From the NCBI GenBank assembly GCA_932294295.1, contig OW028576.1:23195227-23259226 (forward strand): DNA of 64,000 bases, written 5' to 3'. A model generated the notes under the pieces. The model was not told the DNA's origin, searched no databases, and worked only from the letters and a program-made list of their open reading frames with translations. Position numbers and translations under genes: made by a program. Shown one piece after another: positions 37,401 to 47,439 of this stretch. Position 1 is the stretch's first letter. Each line of letters starts with the position of its first letter. Source of the DNA: Alitta virens. Its lineage: Eukaryota; Annelida; Polychaeta; Phyllodocida; Nereididae.

Positions 37401-40400
37401 TTTGTACCACGACATACCTTCGCACCACAGCAGAAAAACCTTTGCACCACGAAAACCTTACACCCCAAAATATACCTTCGCACCATGAAATACCTTTGCA
37501 CTACGACACACCTTCGCACCTGCAGGCATGCGACTTGATATGAGTGGCTACATCATGTCCATTTCTCTTCGTCCCCCTCCTCCTTCCCCTTTCTTCCCCT
37601 CCTTCTAAAAATTCATTTCTTGGTTAATTTCAGTGGTAAAAATTTGAAACAAATGTTATGCAATCTTGGTTTAATAGCCTATAATAAACTACAACAACGG
37701 TTATCCCATGACTGAGCATTTTCCTCTGATACTGGTGTTTTTTCCTGGGCAATATTGTTCTGAGTGGATGTTATCAAGGCTTGGAGGGACTATACGGCTT
37801 TTCGAGGGACAATACGAGGTTCAGCCAATCAGAGACAAGAACTGCAGGGGCGATACGGATTTAAACCAATTAGCAACAAATAAACAGGGATGACATTGAT
37901 TTCCATCAATCGGCTACAATGTCAGGGACACACCTCCAAATTGATCTGACCAATGAAATGTGGTTGCTATCAGTTTGTTTTGTTCATAATAATAGCAAGT
38001 TTGGGATTTACAGTGTTTCATGAACGTCATCAGTTCAAATTTATGGCATTTTCTACATAAATGAATTTGGCTTAGTTTATGGGCTCCTAAAACGTATACA
38101 AGATATTTCTATTTCATTAATCTTTGATGTAGAACATTTCTAACACTTCAAAATACCTTATAGGCATATGCAGTAGATCTCATACCTACCAAGTTGATGA
38201 AGAGCAAAGTAACCACTTCAGTGCTGTGAATTGCAATTTAAATAAAGAATTTGATTTTTCTTGCTTGAAAGTGCATACAAATGTAATTTTGGCTCAGACA
38301 ATTGCTTTTGGGCTACTGGAATAGTGACTCTTTGTGGCGTCATCAATGACGTCCTGGGCTTGCAGTGCTAAATTTAGCTTCAGCTGCATTGTAGATCTGA
38401 GTATAGAGCTCCATTTCGTTTGCTCAAGACACCCAAAACATCAGTTCTAGTTATTCAATATTTACGAAATTGCAGGGGATAAATCTTGAAGTAGTATTTG
38501 ATTACACTGTGAGATATCAAGCATGAGAAAATTGTATATAAGCTAACTGGTTGAATTGAGGAGGCATGTTGGCTACAAACTACTGTTATGATGAGTGTGT
38601 GGTCAACTTTTTTGAATTTGTAGCTATAAAAACACCGTCATGGGTTATAGGTTATCACAGTGGCAAGAGGCTGTATCTCCCAGGTATCATCACCCGAGTC
38701 TCGTGTGATGATAACAGGGAGATCCAGCCACTTGCCATGTGATAACCTATAATTTTTGCCACAGCACCGACGGTTGGAACTTTTGAGAGGTTTTTGGTGT
38801 CTTTTGCAAGATGTGTAAATGACAGTTGTAAAGATATTTACCCACTTGTCTGCTTATGTTTCTACCCGGACTTGTCATATAACCTCCCTATCTTCCCAGT
38901 TCTAACTTGGACCAAATGGGATGAGAAAAATGTTGGGGTTACATAATTACAAACAATTAACCTAAAAAAAAGATGACTTTACAATCACAAGCCCAGATGT
39001 TTGAAAAACTTCTAAAAAGTTTCAATCATCGATGCTGTGGCAATAAGCACTGTATTTTAATTTGTCATTAGGGTAAAATAAAGTCAAATTTCAAGGTCAT
39101 ATTTGAAAAAACGGCAATTTTTACAGTTTTTGTCAACATGTCAAAAAGTATCCAAATTAACCTGGTATTAGAGACCTTGAAGTAATTTCACGGTCAAAGA
39201 GCTCTGCAAAGGTGAAAATTGCAATATTTCAAAGTCAATTATATCTGTGAGTAAAGAAGTTGCAGAAAAGTGCAAGATATACTAATGGCTATCATTGTAT
39301 AGATTTAGGGATTTCAGCAAACGACACAATTTTTAGCAGTTTTTTCATATTTTCCATTATTACAAAAAAAATGTGTAATATATGAAAGCACTTTAACTTA
39401 CAAATTTTATGGTAAATTTTCATGTGAGAACGCAGTAATTTTTCCAGCTTTTTTTTTGTTTTTGTTTTTAAACGCAGCATTGTAGAAGCTGAGATATTGG
39501 AGTGAGAGAAAATAGTAGTTTTTCACATTTTCTCCAAACATTATGCCAGAAATGTCAGAAATATAGGGCCAAACACACAACAAACTCTTTTTTCCGAGAT
39601 TTTGCGTTTCTCTTTTCAATGCATTTTCAATGGCAAGTTCAAAGTGCTCTGGTATTGAGATAATGAGTGAACATCTATGCAATATAGACATTATACTCCA
39701 TTAAAATTTGTTATCGTGACAGCTCAATCAACTGTCTGGTGATATCACAATTTTAAGTAAGCGACAATAACCTGCATGAGTTTTGTCAGAACTAAACTCA
39801 AATTCTGCATCTTACAAATTTTGAAATTTTCAAATAGTTAAATAAGTTGAATTTTCTTTCCATTATTGCTGTACAAACTGACATTTATACTTGGTTAAAT
39901 GCAATGTTGTCCCACCCATTGTATTTTTAGGAAGAAGAAACTGACCCTGTTGATGCAAGGCAAGTGATTTCAATGTCATAGCTTTTTAATTATTTGTTTA
40001 TGTTTTTTTGCACCATGCTGACATGTGGGAAGAGCTATATTTTGTCTTCTGTCTTACAGAGCAAAGCAGATTATGAATAAAGTTAAGAAATTTGATAAAA
40101 CCAATGACTTGGAATCAAAGGAAACAACAAGTCCTGAACCAGATACCTATGAATCAAAATATACCACAGATATTGGCAATGACTTTATCTTGAAATTTGA
40201 TAAAATAGCACGGCATCTAAGGGCATCAACTCACTACTCTGAATTAAGACAGGTATGGGATGAATGTCTTTCTAACCAATGAACACTTTTTATGTCATGA
40301 TTGCACCTCTTTACAAATGGGATAGTTTTCTGAATGTGTTGATATCTTTGTCAGGCAATATGTTCCTATTCCAGACTTAACACAATATCTCATGCATTTT

Positions 40401-42328
40401 ATAGTTGGTTTTATGTAGAAATAGTACATCAAAAAGATAAAAACATTATTAAAAAAAAATAATAATTGAATTACAAGCTATGTGTATTAATCCATCATTA
40501 CACTTTATTCTAGACTCTTAAAGATGACGAAGAACATGATGAATCAAAGTAAGTGTAGCATGTTTAATAGCAGAAACTATAAATTTGACTGTTGCTTTGT
40601 TCAGTTGTATTCTAGATTTTCCCTGCAGACCTGTGAACTATTTAATTCTTAGTCATCTAAGTAAGTATAAATTAGTCAAGACAAGAAGTCATTTTTTTAA
40701 TCCAATTTTGTCATTTGTAAGGAATGCATGCTTCTGTTTCTTGCATCATGTTCAAATTAATTTGTTGGCATTATCCATATTCTCTCTCCAGGAGTAGGTG
40801 TCTGAGGGCCCTCATCTTCCACTCCCAATACATATCAAATTCAGAAGAGTGTTTTGAATGGTCACAAGTATTAATTGATCTGGTGAAACTGCTGCTTAGA
40901 GAAGGAGCAGACCCTACCTGGATTTCTGCTGAAGATTTGCAGAACTTGCAAAAAAGTGAGAGATACACTGCCCTGGATGGCTTTTTCTCAGCCATAGTTC
41001 ATATCCTGCTGTTCAAGAATCAAATGTTTAACCAGATAAAGGAATTAGTGACTTTGTTTATGTCAAGTGCATCTGGTAATCCTGAGCATTGCAGAGGAAA
41101 TGCATTGCACGCTTTTGTGGAACTTGATTGGAAAATGCTGGTTAAGCGACTTAAATTTTCAGCTGCTGAATTCTTTTGTCATTACAAAGAGATTATTATC
41201 AAGATAAAAGATCATGACCGTGCTGTCCTTGATGAAGCTGACTGGTTTGGAAGAACACCTTTGCATTTATTTTTTCAAGAAATACAACTGCAAGAAAACA
41301 TGTTGAAAGATGTGTCTGACATAGTCCAGTGTTTAAAGTCAGACTGGAATTTGAATAGTAGGGACCACAAAGATAGAGGTGTTCTGCATTACCTTATTGA
41401 TGATTTCCCACAAAATTTCAAAGTATCCTCAAAAGTTGGAAGAACAGAACTTAATAATATATTCTTGATGGTCACATCTGATACTAACACCAGTTTTCAG
41501 GATAAAAATAAATGCACTGTCTTGCATATACTGGCCAAAAAATACAATAAGAAACTTACTGCATGTCATCATGATGTGTTGTATGAACTCATGAGAATCC
41601 TTAGTCAAGCAAAATCAAATGTCGACATAACAGACAATCAAGGATACACAGTTCTGCATACATTGGCAAATAAGTTTCCCAAAGAAGTTCCAGAGCATGA
41701 TTCTGACACATTCTTCAATATGATGAAACATTTAATCTTATTTTCTCGTAAGAACATTCAGAACGACCTAGGACAGACATTTTTGCACATACTAGCCAGA
41801 CATTATACAACAAACATGCCAAAGTTCTGTCATCAACTTTTTCTCCAGCTTGTTCAAGTTGCAGGAGAACAATCAAACACTTATATTCAAGACAAGGATG
41901 GATGTACAGCATCACACATATTGGCAAGTGTATGTCCCTGGCAAGCTCAAGAGTATGCTGTGGAGACATACTGTAAAATCATGAATCATCTTGCATACTA
42001 TAGTAACTCTTCCAAGGATGAGCAGGATAATCAAGGATGCACCATCTCACATTTGATAGTGAGAAATTATGGTGAAGAAATGAGCCAGAAATGCCAGATG
42101 TCATTTTCTAATCTAGTTAAAGCCTTTGTGTCAACAACAAATGTTACTATTGAAGATAACAAAGGGTGCACGATTATGAAACTTTTATTTGTCAAAAATC
42201 AACAAATCGAAAATCAAAAATCAACAAATCAAGAAAATATTGGCACTTTTTATGAGCTCATAGATTACATTAACAACTACATTGAGAAAAATGTCTTGCA
42301 GACTAAAGCCCCTTTCCCACCTACATGA
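28386..42328 (+). CDS. Ig-TM-ankyrin receptor, 16 exons, 1161 aa
   Basis: Exons: 28386-28428, 28554-28865, 29022-29230, 29469-29580, 29784-29906, 34116-34247, 34510-34533, 34628-34699, 34795-34910, 35039-35140, 35337-35588, 36334-36528, 39931-39959, 40060-40252, 40514-40548, 40792-42328. All phases fit and the sum is 3486 bp. Order: signal peptide (1-14), Ig1 (~15-118), Ig2 (~119-226), Ig3 (~227-310), TM (~319-340), a polar tail with repeated exons, then an ankyrin-like region (~650-1155). By domains it is a surface receptor with an intracellular scaffold. Two introns use GC donors (after 34910 and 39959). Ig plus TM plus ankyrin in one chain is not an architecture I recognise. Splice choices are by eye, but the agreement of 15 junctions is strong. 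Confidence 0.8.
28554..28865 (+). CDS. Exon 2, Ig domain 1
   Basis: A phase 1-1 exon holding one whole Ig domain: ATKQLGESAIFHCEI (first Cys), TWEF (core Trp), then DLKYEDAGTFSCKA (the DxGxFxC motif). V- or I-set type. Confidence 0.85.
29022..29230 (+). CDS. Exon 3, Ig domain 2 first half
   Basis: Begins GDISLISLSSALVAGE; the first Cys is in ASYKCEANF. The core Trp is not evident. Phase 1 to 0. Confidence 0.75.
29469..29580 (+). CDS. Exon 4, Ig domain 2 second half
   Basis: EYHVTVDADMDGAKLACEVA supplies the second Cys of the domain; ends TIVNVL before GTAAGT. Phase 0 to 1. Confidence 0.75.
29784..29906 (+). CDS. Exon 5, Ig domain 3 first half
   Basis: EIGNNISCAADGNPSPGFEW gives the first Cys, the NPSP turn and the core Trp of a C2/I-set domain. 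Two potential N-glycosylation sites (NISS, NNIS). Phase 1-1. Confidence 0.8.
30014..30590 (+). pseudogene. LINE reverse-transcriptase C-terminal fragment, 5' part
   Basis: The plus strand reads FDSTLSLTDHFKAI, ISQIWDYIDID, VLTRLDYANLILYGLP, then after a frameshift IDTLQHIQNGIAKVV and THALYREH. This is the region downstream of the RT palm in CR1/jockey-like LINEs. It is cut at 30,590 by the Harbinger element and resumes at 33,842 in frame. 5' truncated, with one shift near 30,315. Confidence 0.8.
30963..30970 (+). promoter_or_regulatory. TATA box of Harbinger ORF1 (copy 2)
   Basis: TATATAAA about 85 bp before the ATG at 31054; the same context is seen in copy 1. An earlier ATG at 30973 lies 3 bp after the box and would not be transcribed. 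Confidence 0.55.
31054..32512 (+). pseudogene. Harbinger MADF-domain protein, copy 2, broken
   Basis: Starts MTMKKTSLRTRI. A basic Ser/Pro/Ala linker contains a 12-bp tandem array (31500-31720) coding SPAP and DRSPAP units. The MADF-like part follows (EKLFLPASDEQEVAYWYRD), with stop TAA at 31870-31872. Homology goes on in other frames: LESMRTSAGKVVKQG at about 31,950 and a C-terminal part to 32,512 that ends with a BESS-like helical stretch (FMVAECMTFDPKSF). At least two shifts separate the parts. Confidence 0.75.
33000..33140. repeat. Tandem TTCAGAACTGCCGTAGTT repeat
   Basis: Three units of about 58 bp containing TTCAGAACTGCCGTAGTT and TTGTTCAGAAGTGC. They sit where the transposase gene breaks off, so the internal deletion of copy 2 ends here. 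Confidence 0.75.
33160..33640 (-). pseudogene. Harbinger transposase N-terminal fragment
   Basis: The minus strand reads RRRRFWVRPWLLVRPQVGYY, a short shift, then FMRMELAMFQEVLGKIGPRI and RKALEPGLRLAITLRYLATG up to SLMHGF. This is the N-terminal half of HARBI1-type transposases; the whole catalytic core is missing. Copy 1 has the next section. Confidence 0.85.
33842..34010 (+). pseudogene. LINE fragment, 3' part
   Basis: After the Harbinger right end the frame FISVAGPRLWNNLPCAIRFI continues the LINE C-terminus and stops at 33,911. The remaining ~100 bp are its AT-rich 3' end. Removing the element and one TTA restores a continuous frame with 30,590. Confidence 0.8.
34116..34247 (+). CDS. Exon 6, Ig domain 3 second half
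   Basis: Reads GRWLHITEAMKGKNQWKCTA, then RNSIGG: the second Cys and the ARNSxG motif common in Ig domains. It is separated from exon 5 by a 4.2-kb intron filled with nested transposons, yet phases match. Confidence 0.8.
34510..34533 (+). CDS. Exon 7, 24-bp stalk microexon
   Basis: Encodes LDQSENGS between exon 6 and the TM exon. The acceptor is the second AG of TTCAGCAG; the first would shift the frame. Phase 1-1. Confidence 0.5.
34628..34699 (+). CDS. Exon 8, transmembrane helix
   Basis: Acceptor TTTCTACAG. Encodes ASLFIIISIFLVMLCLLGIV followed by AYR. Phase 1-1. Confidence 0.8.
34795..35140 (+). CDS. Exons 9-10, proximal cytoplasmic tail
   Basis: Exon 9 (34795-34910) starts FRESIRSHMFKQKN and ends SFPKQ. 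It is followed by GCAAGT, a GC donor. Exon 10 (35039-35140) starts GEKRMSNDEGHC and ends GTSPGQ before GTAACA. Both are polar with acidic clusters; no known domain. Confidence 0.65.
35337..35588 (+). CDS. Exon 11, repeated tail exon
   Basis: 84 codons, phase 0-0, low complexity rich in Ser/Gln/Lys. Starts GHASRMTTMSIPES and ends KLISPKQ. It resembles exon 12 (RMTTPDSSTMSG; SSSQ), which suggests exon duplication. Confidence 0.65.
35820..36275. repeat. CCGATACCGA-rich repeat, hAT-like MITE?
   Basis: Two clusters of CCGATAC-type words (about 35,845-35,925 and 36,205-36,270) flank the segment. The right one read in reverse starts TAGGGATGTACCGATATC, similar to hAT MITE ends. The left end is unclear. 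Confidence 0.35.
36334..36528 (+). CDS. Exon 12, repeated tail exon
   Basis: 65 codons, phase 0-0, from LHGSFRMTTPDSS to LHSVPQ. Paralogous to exon 11 by start motif and Ser-rich centre. Confidence 0.65.
37395..37520. repeat. ACCTTCGCACCACGAAAT minisatellite
   Basis: About six diverged ~19-bp units built on ACCTTYGCACCACGA-A. Stays open in several frames; not coding. Confidence 0.7.
38645..38752. mobile_element. 108-bp hairpin MITE
   Basis: TTATAGGTTATCACA...GTGGCAAG at the left pairs with CTTGCCA...TGTGATAACCTATAA at the right. Pairing continues through GGGAGAT and GATGATA to a loop of about 9 bases around 38,698. Almost the entire element is one stem. Confidence 0.8.
39931..39959 (+). CDS. 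Exon 13, microexon with GC donor
   Basis: 29 bp, EEETDPVDA, then AG|GCAAGT. The 3.4-kb intron before it carries a hairpin MITE. Phase 0 to 2. Confidence 0.5.
40060..40252 (+). CDS. Exon 14, tail
   Basis: Phase 2 to 0. Basic start (RAKQIMNKVKKFDK) and a helix-like end (FDKIARHLRASTHYSELRQ) that probably leads into the ankyrin fold. Confidence 0.65.
40514..40548 (+). CDS. Exon 15, microexon
   Basis: 35 bp, TLKDDEEHDES, phase 0 to 2, acceptor TTCTAG, donor GTAAGT. Confidence 0.55.
40792..42328 (+). CDS. Exon 16, ankyrin-like repeat region and stop
   Basis: 511 codons in one exon. LVKLLLREGADP near the start and GRTPLHLFF near 41,247 are ankyrin signatures. From there eight units repeat a D-x-x-G-x-T-x-LH-x-LA core (for example TVLHILAKKY, TVLHTLANKF, TFLHILARHY, TASHILASVC) with a period of about 44 residues, longer than the usual 33. 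The last ~10 codons (TKAPFPPT, stop) appear to come from a MITE that begins at 42,305. Confidence 0.8.
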
Positions 42329-42718
42329 ACTGCTGTGGCATATGCGACAAACTTAGACGAATTCTGAGTGGTCAAAGTTCCTGGCAAGTAGCCAATATCA
42401 TAGAAAACTATTTGAATTAGCGTGTTCTGCGACTTTTTTCATGAGGTGTTGGGAACTGTTAGGTACATCTACGATCTCAATACTAACCCATATGACATAC
42501 TTAGGAACTTCTAATAACTCCCACGATCTTCTACGATGTACTTACGATGTCCTACCAAGTCCTAAGAAGGCTACGATGAGTGTTGATCATGTCCAAATAT
42601 TTCACAAACTCTGACGAACTCTGGCGATTAGCTACGTACTTTTACAATTTCTAACGACCTTTTTGACGAACTAGTAGTTTGTAGGAGATCGGCATGAAGT
42701 TCGGCAAAATAGAAAGAG
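42305..42718. mobile_element. MITE forming the 3' end of the Ig-ankyrin gene
   Basis: The left end AAAGCCCCTTTCCCACC resembles the Harbinger-family end at 48,614. The right side GAAAGAGGCTTTT (to ~42,718) is an imperfect inverted counterpart. The interior has many CTACGATG/CTAACGAC words. The stop codon at 42,326 lies inside the left terminus. The target duplication is not clean. Confidence 0.45.
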
Positions 42719-43450
42719 GCTTTTAGGCCCATGACAAAATGCAAAGTTACAAACTATCTGACCAAACATCGACAAAGAACCAGTAAATAGGGAGCAGAAA
42801 AAGTAATTGTGAGACAATTTCACAAATAAATAAAAGATCAGGGAGTTTGTAATAAAAAGTGTGGGGGACGTTACATATAATTTTCTATTTTTACTGTTCA
42901 GTGAAGTATTCACTGCACAATTTTTTTGCTTTGCATATTTAGCTATTTTTGCAACAGTTTCTGGTTTCCATCACTATATATGTCTTGATTTCCTTTGTCA
43001 AGTTGCTTGCATTTCTTATATGTATTTTTTAAGTATCTTTGTGTAACAACTTTAAGTCGTTCCATATTAATTGTGATTTCTGCATATCCATAATTGTGTC
43101 TACGGGGTGCAGCTGTCTGTGCTCGGGACCCTTGACTCTTCAGGGTCCCTGGAAACTGAATTTGTAAAGAGCGTAGAATATCCTAAATGTGGCTGATTTG
43201 TACTCCTTGTATAATATTGAGCAAGTTTGAATTGAGGACCATTGGTCAATAATGCATGGGTTAGTTGTGCGAGACATTTGGTGAGTTGCTCTAAATGAGA
43301 ATCTGTTGACGCTCGCTGCACGCTCGCCCAGCAATTAAAATCACTATAGATATGAGCGAGTGGCCAAATTGTAGACAGGGAGTGAAGCATTTATTGAAAT
43401 TGTTTTTGTGCTTGATGTGTATTGTTTATTATTCCTAAATAAAGACAAAG
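42329..43450 (+). other. Probable 3' UTR of the Ig-ankyrin gene
   Basis: No further frame. AATAAA occurs near 42,825-42,835 and again at 43,437-43,443 (CTAAATAAAG). Either could end the transcript. Confidence 0.4.
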
Positions 43451-44984
43451 AGACAATTAAAAACTTGGATTGTCTTCTTTTTGTTAAGTTATATGTAAAT
43501 GCCTATATCACTGCCTTGCACTTGCTGTAAAAGAAAATTATTTTTATAATTTAACGTCAAGCACCTTGAGTGAGGGCTCATGGATCTCTAGCTAAGTCAA
43601 CTTCAACAAAACAGGCCTGTTTTCAACTAGTTGTATGAATTATACAAGACACAACACCAGGGGGAGAATTCTAATAAATTCTATGCATCATTCTCAATGA
43701 TATAGAGCTAACAATCAGTAATTTTGATCCACTGGTGAAGGTCAAGAGTTTATCATATCTCTGTCCTCTGATATATTTGATTGCTCACATGTCATTCTTC
43801 ATGTCCTACAGACCATCACCAAGTCTAATACCTCTCAGTTGGTCAGTCAGAGGCCAATCTGGTTGAGGTATGGCCATGCCTCATTGACCACAGCAAACAG
43901 CAGACATTGTTGTCATTAGAACTGTTGAAAACCTCAATCAGAAACCTAAAATGAAGCAATCTTGATTCAAACACCCAAAATCTAAATAACCTGTTTGGTT
44001 AAATGGAGGTTTCAGTTTTCTGTTACAAGATAAACATAAGTTGTCATGGGACATCCCATTCCATTTGCATTGCTTTGACTGTGGCATGGCATGATGTGAC
44101 CTCCCCTGAGCATCAAATACCAAGCATATCCCTAGTCCCTATGGCTAATGACCAGGCACAGGTTCACCGACCTAAGGTAAACCAGATCTCCCATTTTACC
44201 ATCATCTTTTACGTGGTTCTACAACAAGATACCTGGAATGCTGTTCAAATATGCATGGGACAACAGAAAAATGTATGAAAAATGAACATATACACCAGTA
44301 ACTCATAAGCAAATCTAAGTATATTGTGCATTAAACAACTTCTCATTGGTACCTGCAGGGCAGTGTGGGTGGGGCCAGAGTTTCATAAGTGTGGGGCGAG
44401 TGCAGATCAATCAAAACGGTGAACATTGCGGGACGAGGTGGGTTCAGATAATTTAGTCCAGTTATGCAACATGTTTGATAAAGGGGTACCAGACTGTCTG
44501 TCTCTCTGTCTGCCTGTGAGAACTCATCGAGATTGTCTTCAATTAGTATAAACAGGGAACATAATTCGATCTGGTTTAATTTGCTATTTTATGACACTTT
44601 TGTTTCCAAAACATTGAATTGCATTTAAAGCAAATATCCATGATACCCTCCAGCAGTAACCCTATTACACACTGCAATACATTTCCGTTGTTGTCTTGCA
44701 ATTTAACCATAGTTTTTATGGTAAATACTGTTAATTTGGTATGCAGCCTGCAAACACAAATATTTTTTTGGAAAGATGACGTGAATCTATCCTACAGCAA
44801 AATACTATAGAATTTACAAATAATTCAAATAAGATGGCATTATACCGTAATTTATCCAATAAATTGCTGTGAAATGCACTAAATATTCCATACAGTATGT
44901 CAGCGCATATTCTACATGATTATACATGATACTGCATCACTTTTTGGGTAAGTTACAGTAAATTTCAACTACTCACAAAAAGAC
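43451..44984. other. No gene recognised
   Basis: No domain-bearing frame or clear repeat. Confidence 0.4.
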
Positions 44985-45640
44985 TTGAAGATTGCTTATG
45001 CATCACTTTTTGGGTTTGTTATGTCTGTGGATTCTTTAATCCACCAGCAGGAGCTCCAGGAGCATTCTAGCCGCTACGGCAGCGTCTCTTGTGTTGAACA
45101 TGCATACTCCATAGCAGTGGTTCTCAAGATCCCACCTCATCTGAGCAAGTTGTTCGATGTATCGTCTCACCTTTCTGCGGAAGAGCAGTCTGCTCTCCGA
45201 AAATGGATAGACTATGAGGACATATTTGCCAAACATGAATTTATTACTTTGACACACAAGATTGAGCATTAAGTGCACCCCTCTTGGATTCAGGTTCTGG
45301 AAGAAGCCCACCTATAGCAAATGCTTGATGCAGGTATCATAAAACCATCTGCCAGTGACTGGGCTGCTGCACCAGTCATAGTGAAGAAGACATGCGAAAG
45401 TTACTGCTGCTGTCTGGATTATAGAGGTCTTAATTCTGACACATGCAAAGATACTTTCCATTGCCGGTGTTCGAAGAATTTCTGGACACATTAGCCGATA
45501 ATCAATATTTTAGCGCATTGGACATGGCCTTTGGGTACTGGCAGATATTAATTGACCCCAAATATCATCATAAAACAGCATTCTTAACCAAGTATGTCTG
45601 TTTGAGCACGTACGACTTGCTATGGGCCTTTGTAACAACC
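44985..45640 (+). pseudogene. Ty3/gypsy pol fragment (RT start)
   Basis: Broken plus frames read LSAEEQSALRKWIDYEDIF, IIKPSASDWAAAPVIVKK, CCLDYRGLNS and, after a shift, FSALDMAFGYWQILIDP. These are the pre-RT and first RT motifs of gypsy pol. Two stops and a shift. A MITE-like repeat starts just after. Confidence 0.8.
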
Positions 45641-46400
45641 TTTCGTCAAATTAGACTGAATTATAGTATAGTTCATACTGATTCCATACATGTTTTCGGA
45701 TCGTAAATAGACCAAATATTAAGCGAAATATTCGTCTGAGAACGCAGGTAGTCGGCAAACACTGGTGCTCCCTGAAGTGTCCGCGCCCGGACTGTATTAA
45801 TGCAGCAAGCTGAGCGCTTCTTTAAAAAGCTGCTGCTCCCTTAATATTAGTTCGATTTTCGTCAAATAAACACTGAATTGTAGTATAGTTCATACTGAAT
45901 CATACATGTTTCGAAAATAGACCAAATATTAAGCGAGATATTCTATATTATATAATAAGCAAATAAATCTATCTGTCTCTCTAAACTAAATATCTACATT
46001 TTTGCCCAGTATACCTTATTAATTTTCCCCACCTTATCTATTATATACTGCCATGATGCAAGATGTACGAAGGGTGCTGGACTGATGCTTTTCTCTTTGG
46101 CATTTTCAAAGTGTACAATCAAATAGTTTTGACCATCATATATACAATGTTTGGATGAGCTTTATTGCAATTCATTTCTACTCATTCTGCCAACTGGCCG
46201 ATGGGAAGGACTTTTCCTTGGGTTTTGTAAAAGTCAATTAACCTATATATGTAATAGCAATCTGCCGTGACCGTTATGTCAATTGCTATTAGAATTTTGA
46301 ATGTTACAATAATGGGGTAAATCATGCTTTTGAATGATAGAAAGTCGAGTAAAATGTCAAAATATAGGTTTTTAGACACTAGGAATTAAATTTTCTAGTT
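45641..46400. repeat. Harbinger-family composite repeat
   Basis: Contains TAGACCAAATATTAAGCGA and AGCTGCTGCTCCCTTAATAT words also found at 48.96-49.1 and 50.25-50.45 kb. 46,130-46,310 is the reverse complement of about 50,075-50,175. Confidence 0.6.
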
Positions 46401-47439
46401 TTTATGTAATATTATAAACTAAAGTTGTACGAATCTTCAGTTTTGCCCATCAGGAAGTAGCAAAATTAGTAAAAAACATGATTAGTGATCACCTATCAGA
46501 ATATATTTGATTATTCATAATGTTTGGGAATGTAGGGAGGTTTGGCAGATTGAAAATATAAAAGTATGGACTGACATGATACAAATGTTCACAATATATA
46601 AAAACAGAATTTTGTATATATTTTTTCATCAGTTTATGAGTATTTTTATGTATATATGGGGTAGGATTTTAATAATGATTGTAAATTTATAATTATGACA
46701 ATAAAATATTCCAACTTAATCATTATTTTATCATGTATGTGTATGTCAGTTAATAAACAACACTAAAACTGATTAAGTCATGTTGGTTGTAACACCTAGA
46801 ATTAGATAGTCAATGGAATATCCTTTGGCATTCATTATGCAGACCTTGAGCTGAAGATACACAAGTTCCAACATTTCTATTTATATTAACAGTCAAAAAC
46901 TGGAGTATCCAAAGTGATAGTACTGGTAACTGGGTGTGTAGAATCAAACTCCTAACAAAGGAGTTGACCATTGACAATTAAGATTTCGAATAAACATAAG
47001 AAAATGTAAATTTGAGTCATCATCCTGTTACATTGGTGCAGTCGACAGGTTTCCTGGAACCTGGTTGATCAGCTGGTAAACCAAAGGATGGCCACCCTGG
47101 AGAGAGCTTTTGGGTCACATTACAATTTCTGGCAAGGAAAGGCAGCAGGCACCAGGGATCAAAAAAATTCATCATAGTCATCATATCACGTGATGAACTT
47201 CCAGTCTGCAAGGTCAAGGTAATACCAATTGCTCCTGTTTCTGTAACATTGAGCAGGTGGCTGTTACAAGTAGACCATTGAGTACTTGTGTGATTTAATC
47301 CTCACTGTGAATTACACCTTGCATGAACTGTTGATGACCCAGTGGTCAAGCTTGAGTGAACTTTACTGTCTCCATTGACTGGTCATTAAAAATTGATGTT
47401 GCTTGATTTGGAGTAAGGGGCAGTTACTGAAAATTGCAG

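Larger units (their letters stand above)
36529..39930. other. Intron 12 of the Ig-ankyrin gene
   Basis: 3.4 kb with no exon recognised. It contains a minisatellite (37,395-37,520) and a hairpin MITE (38,645-38,752). Confidence 0.5.

Noticed and set aside
37301..37543. Frames with repeated HHE/TTTY patterns
   Set aside because: Minisatellite; no start, domain or splice support.
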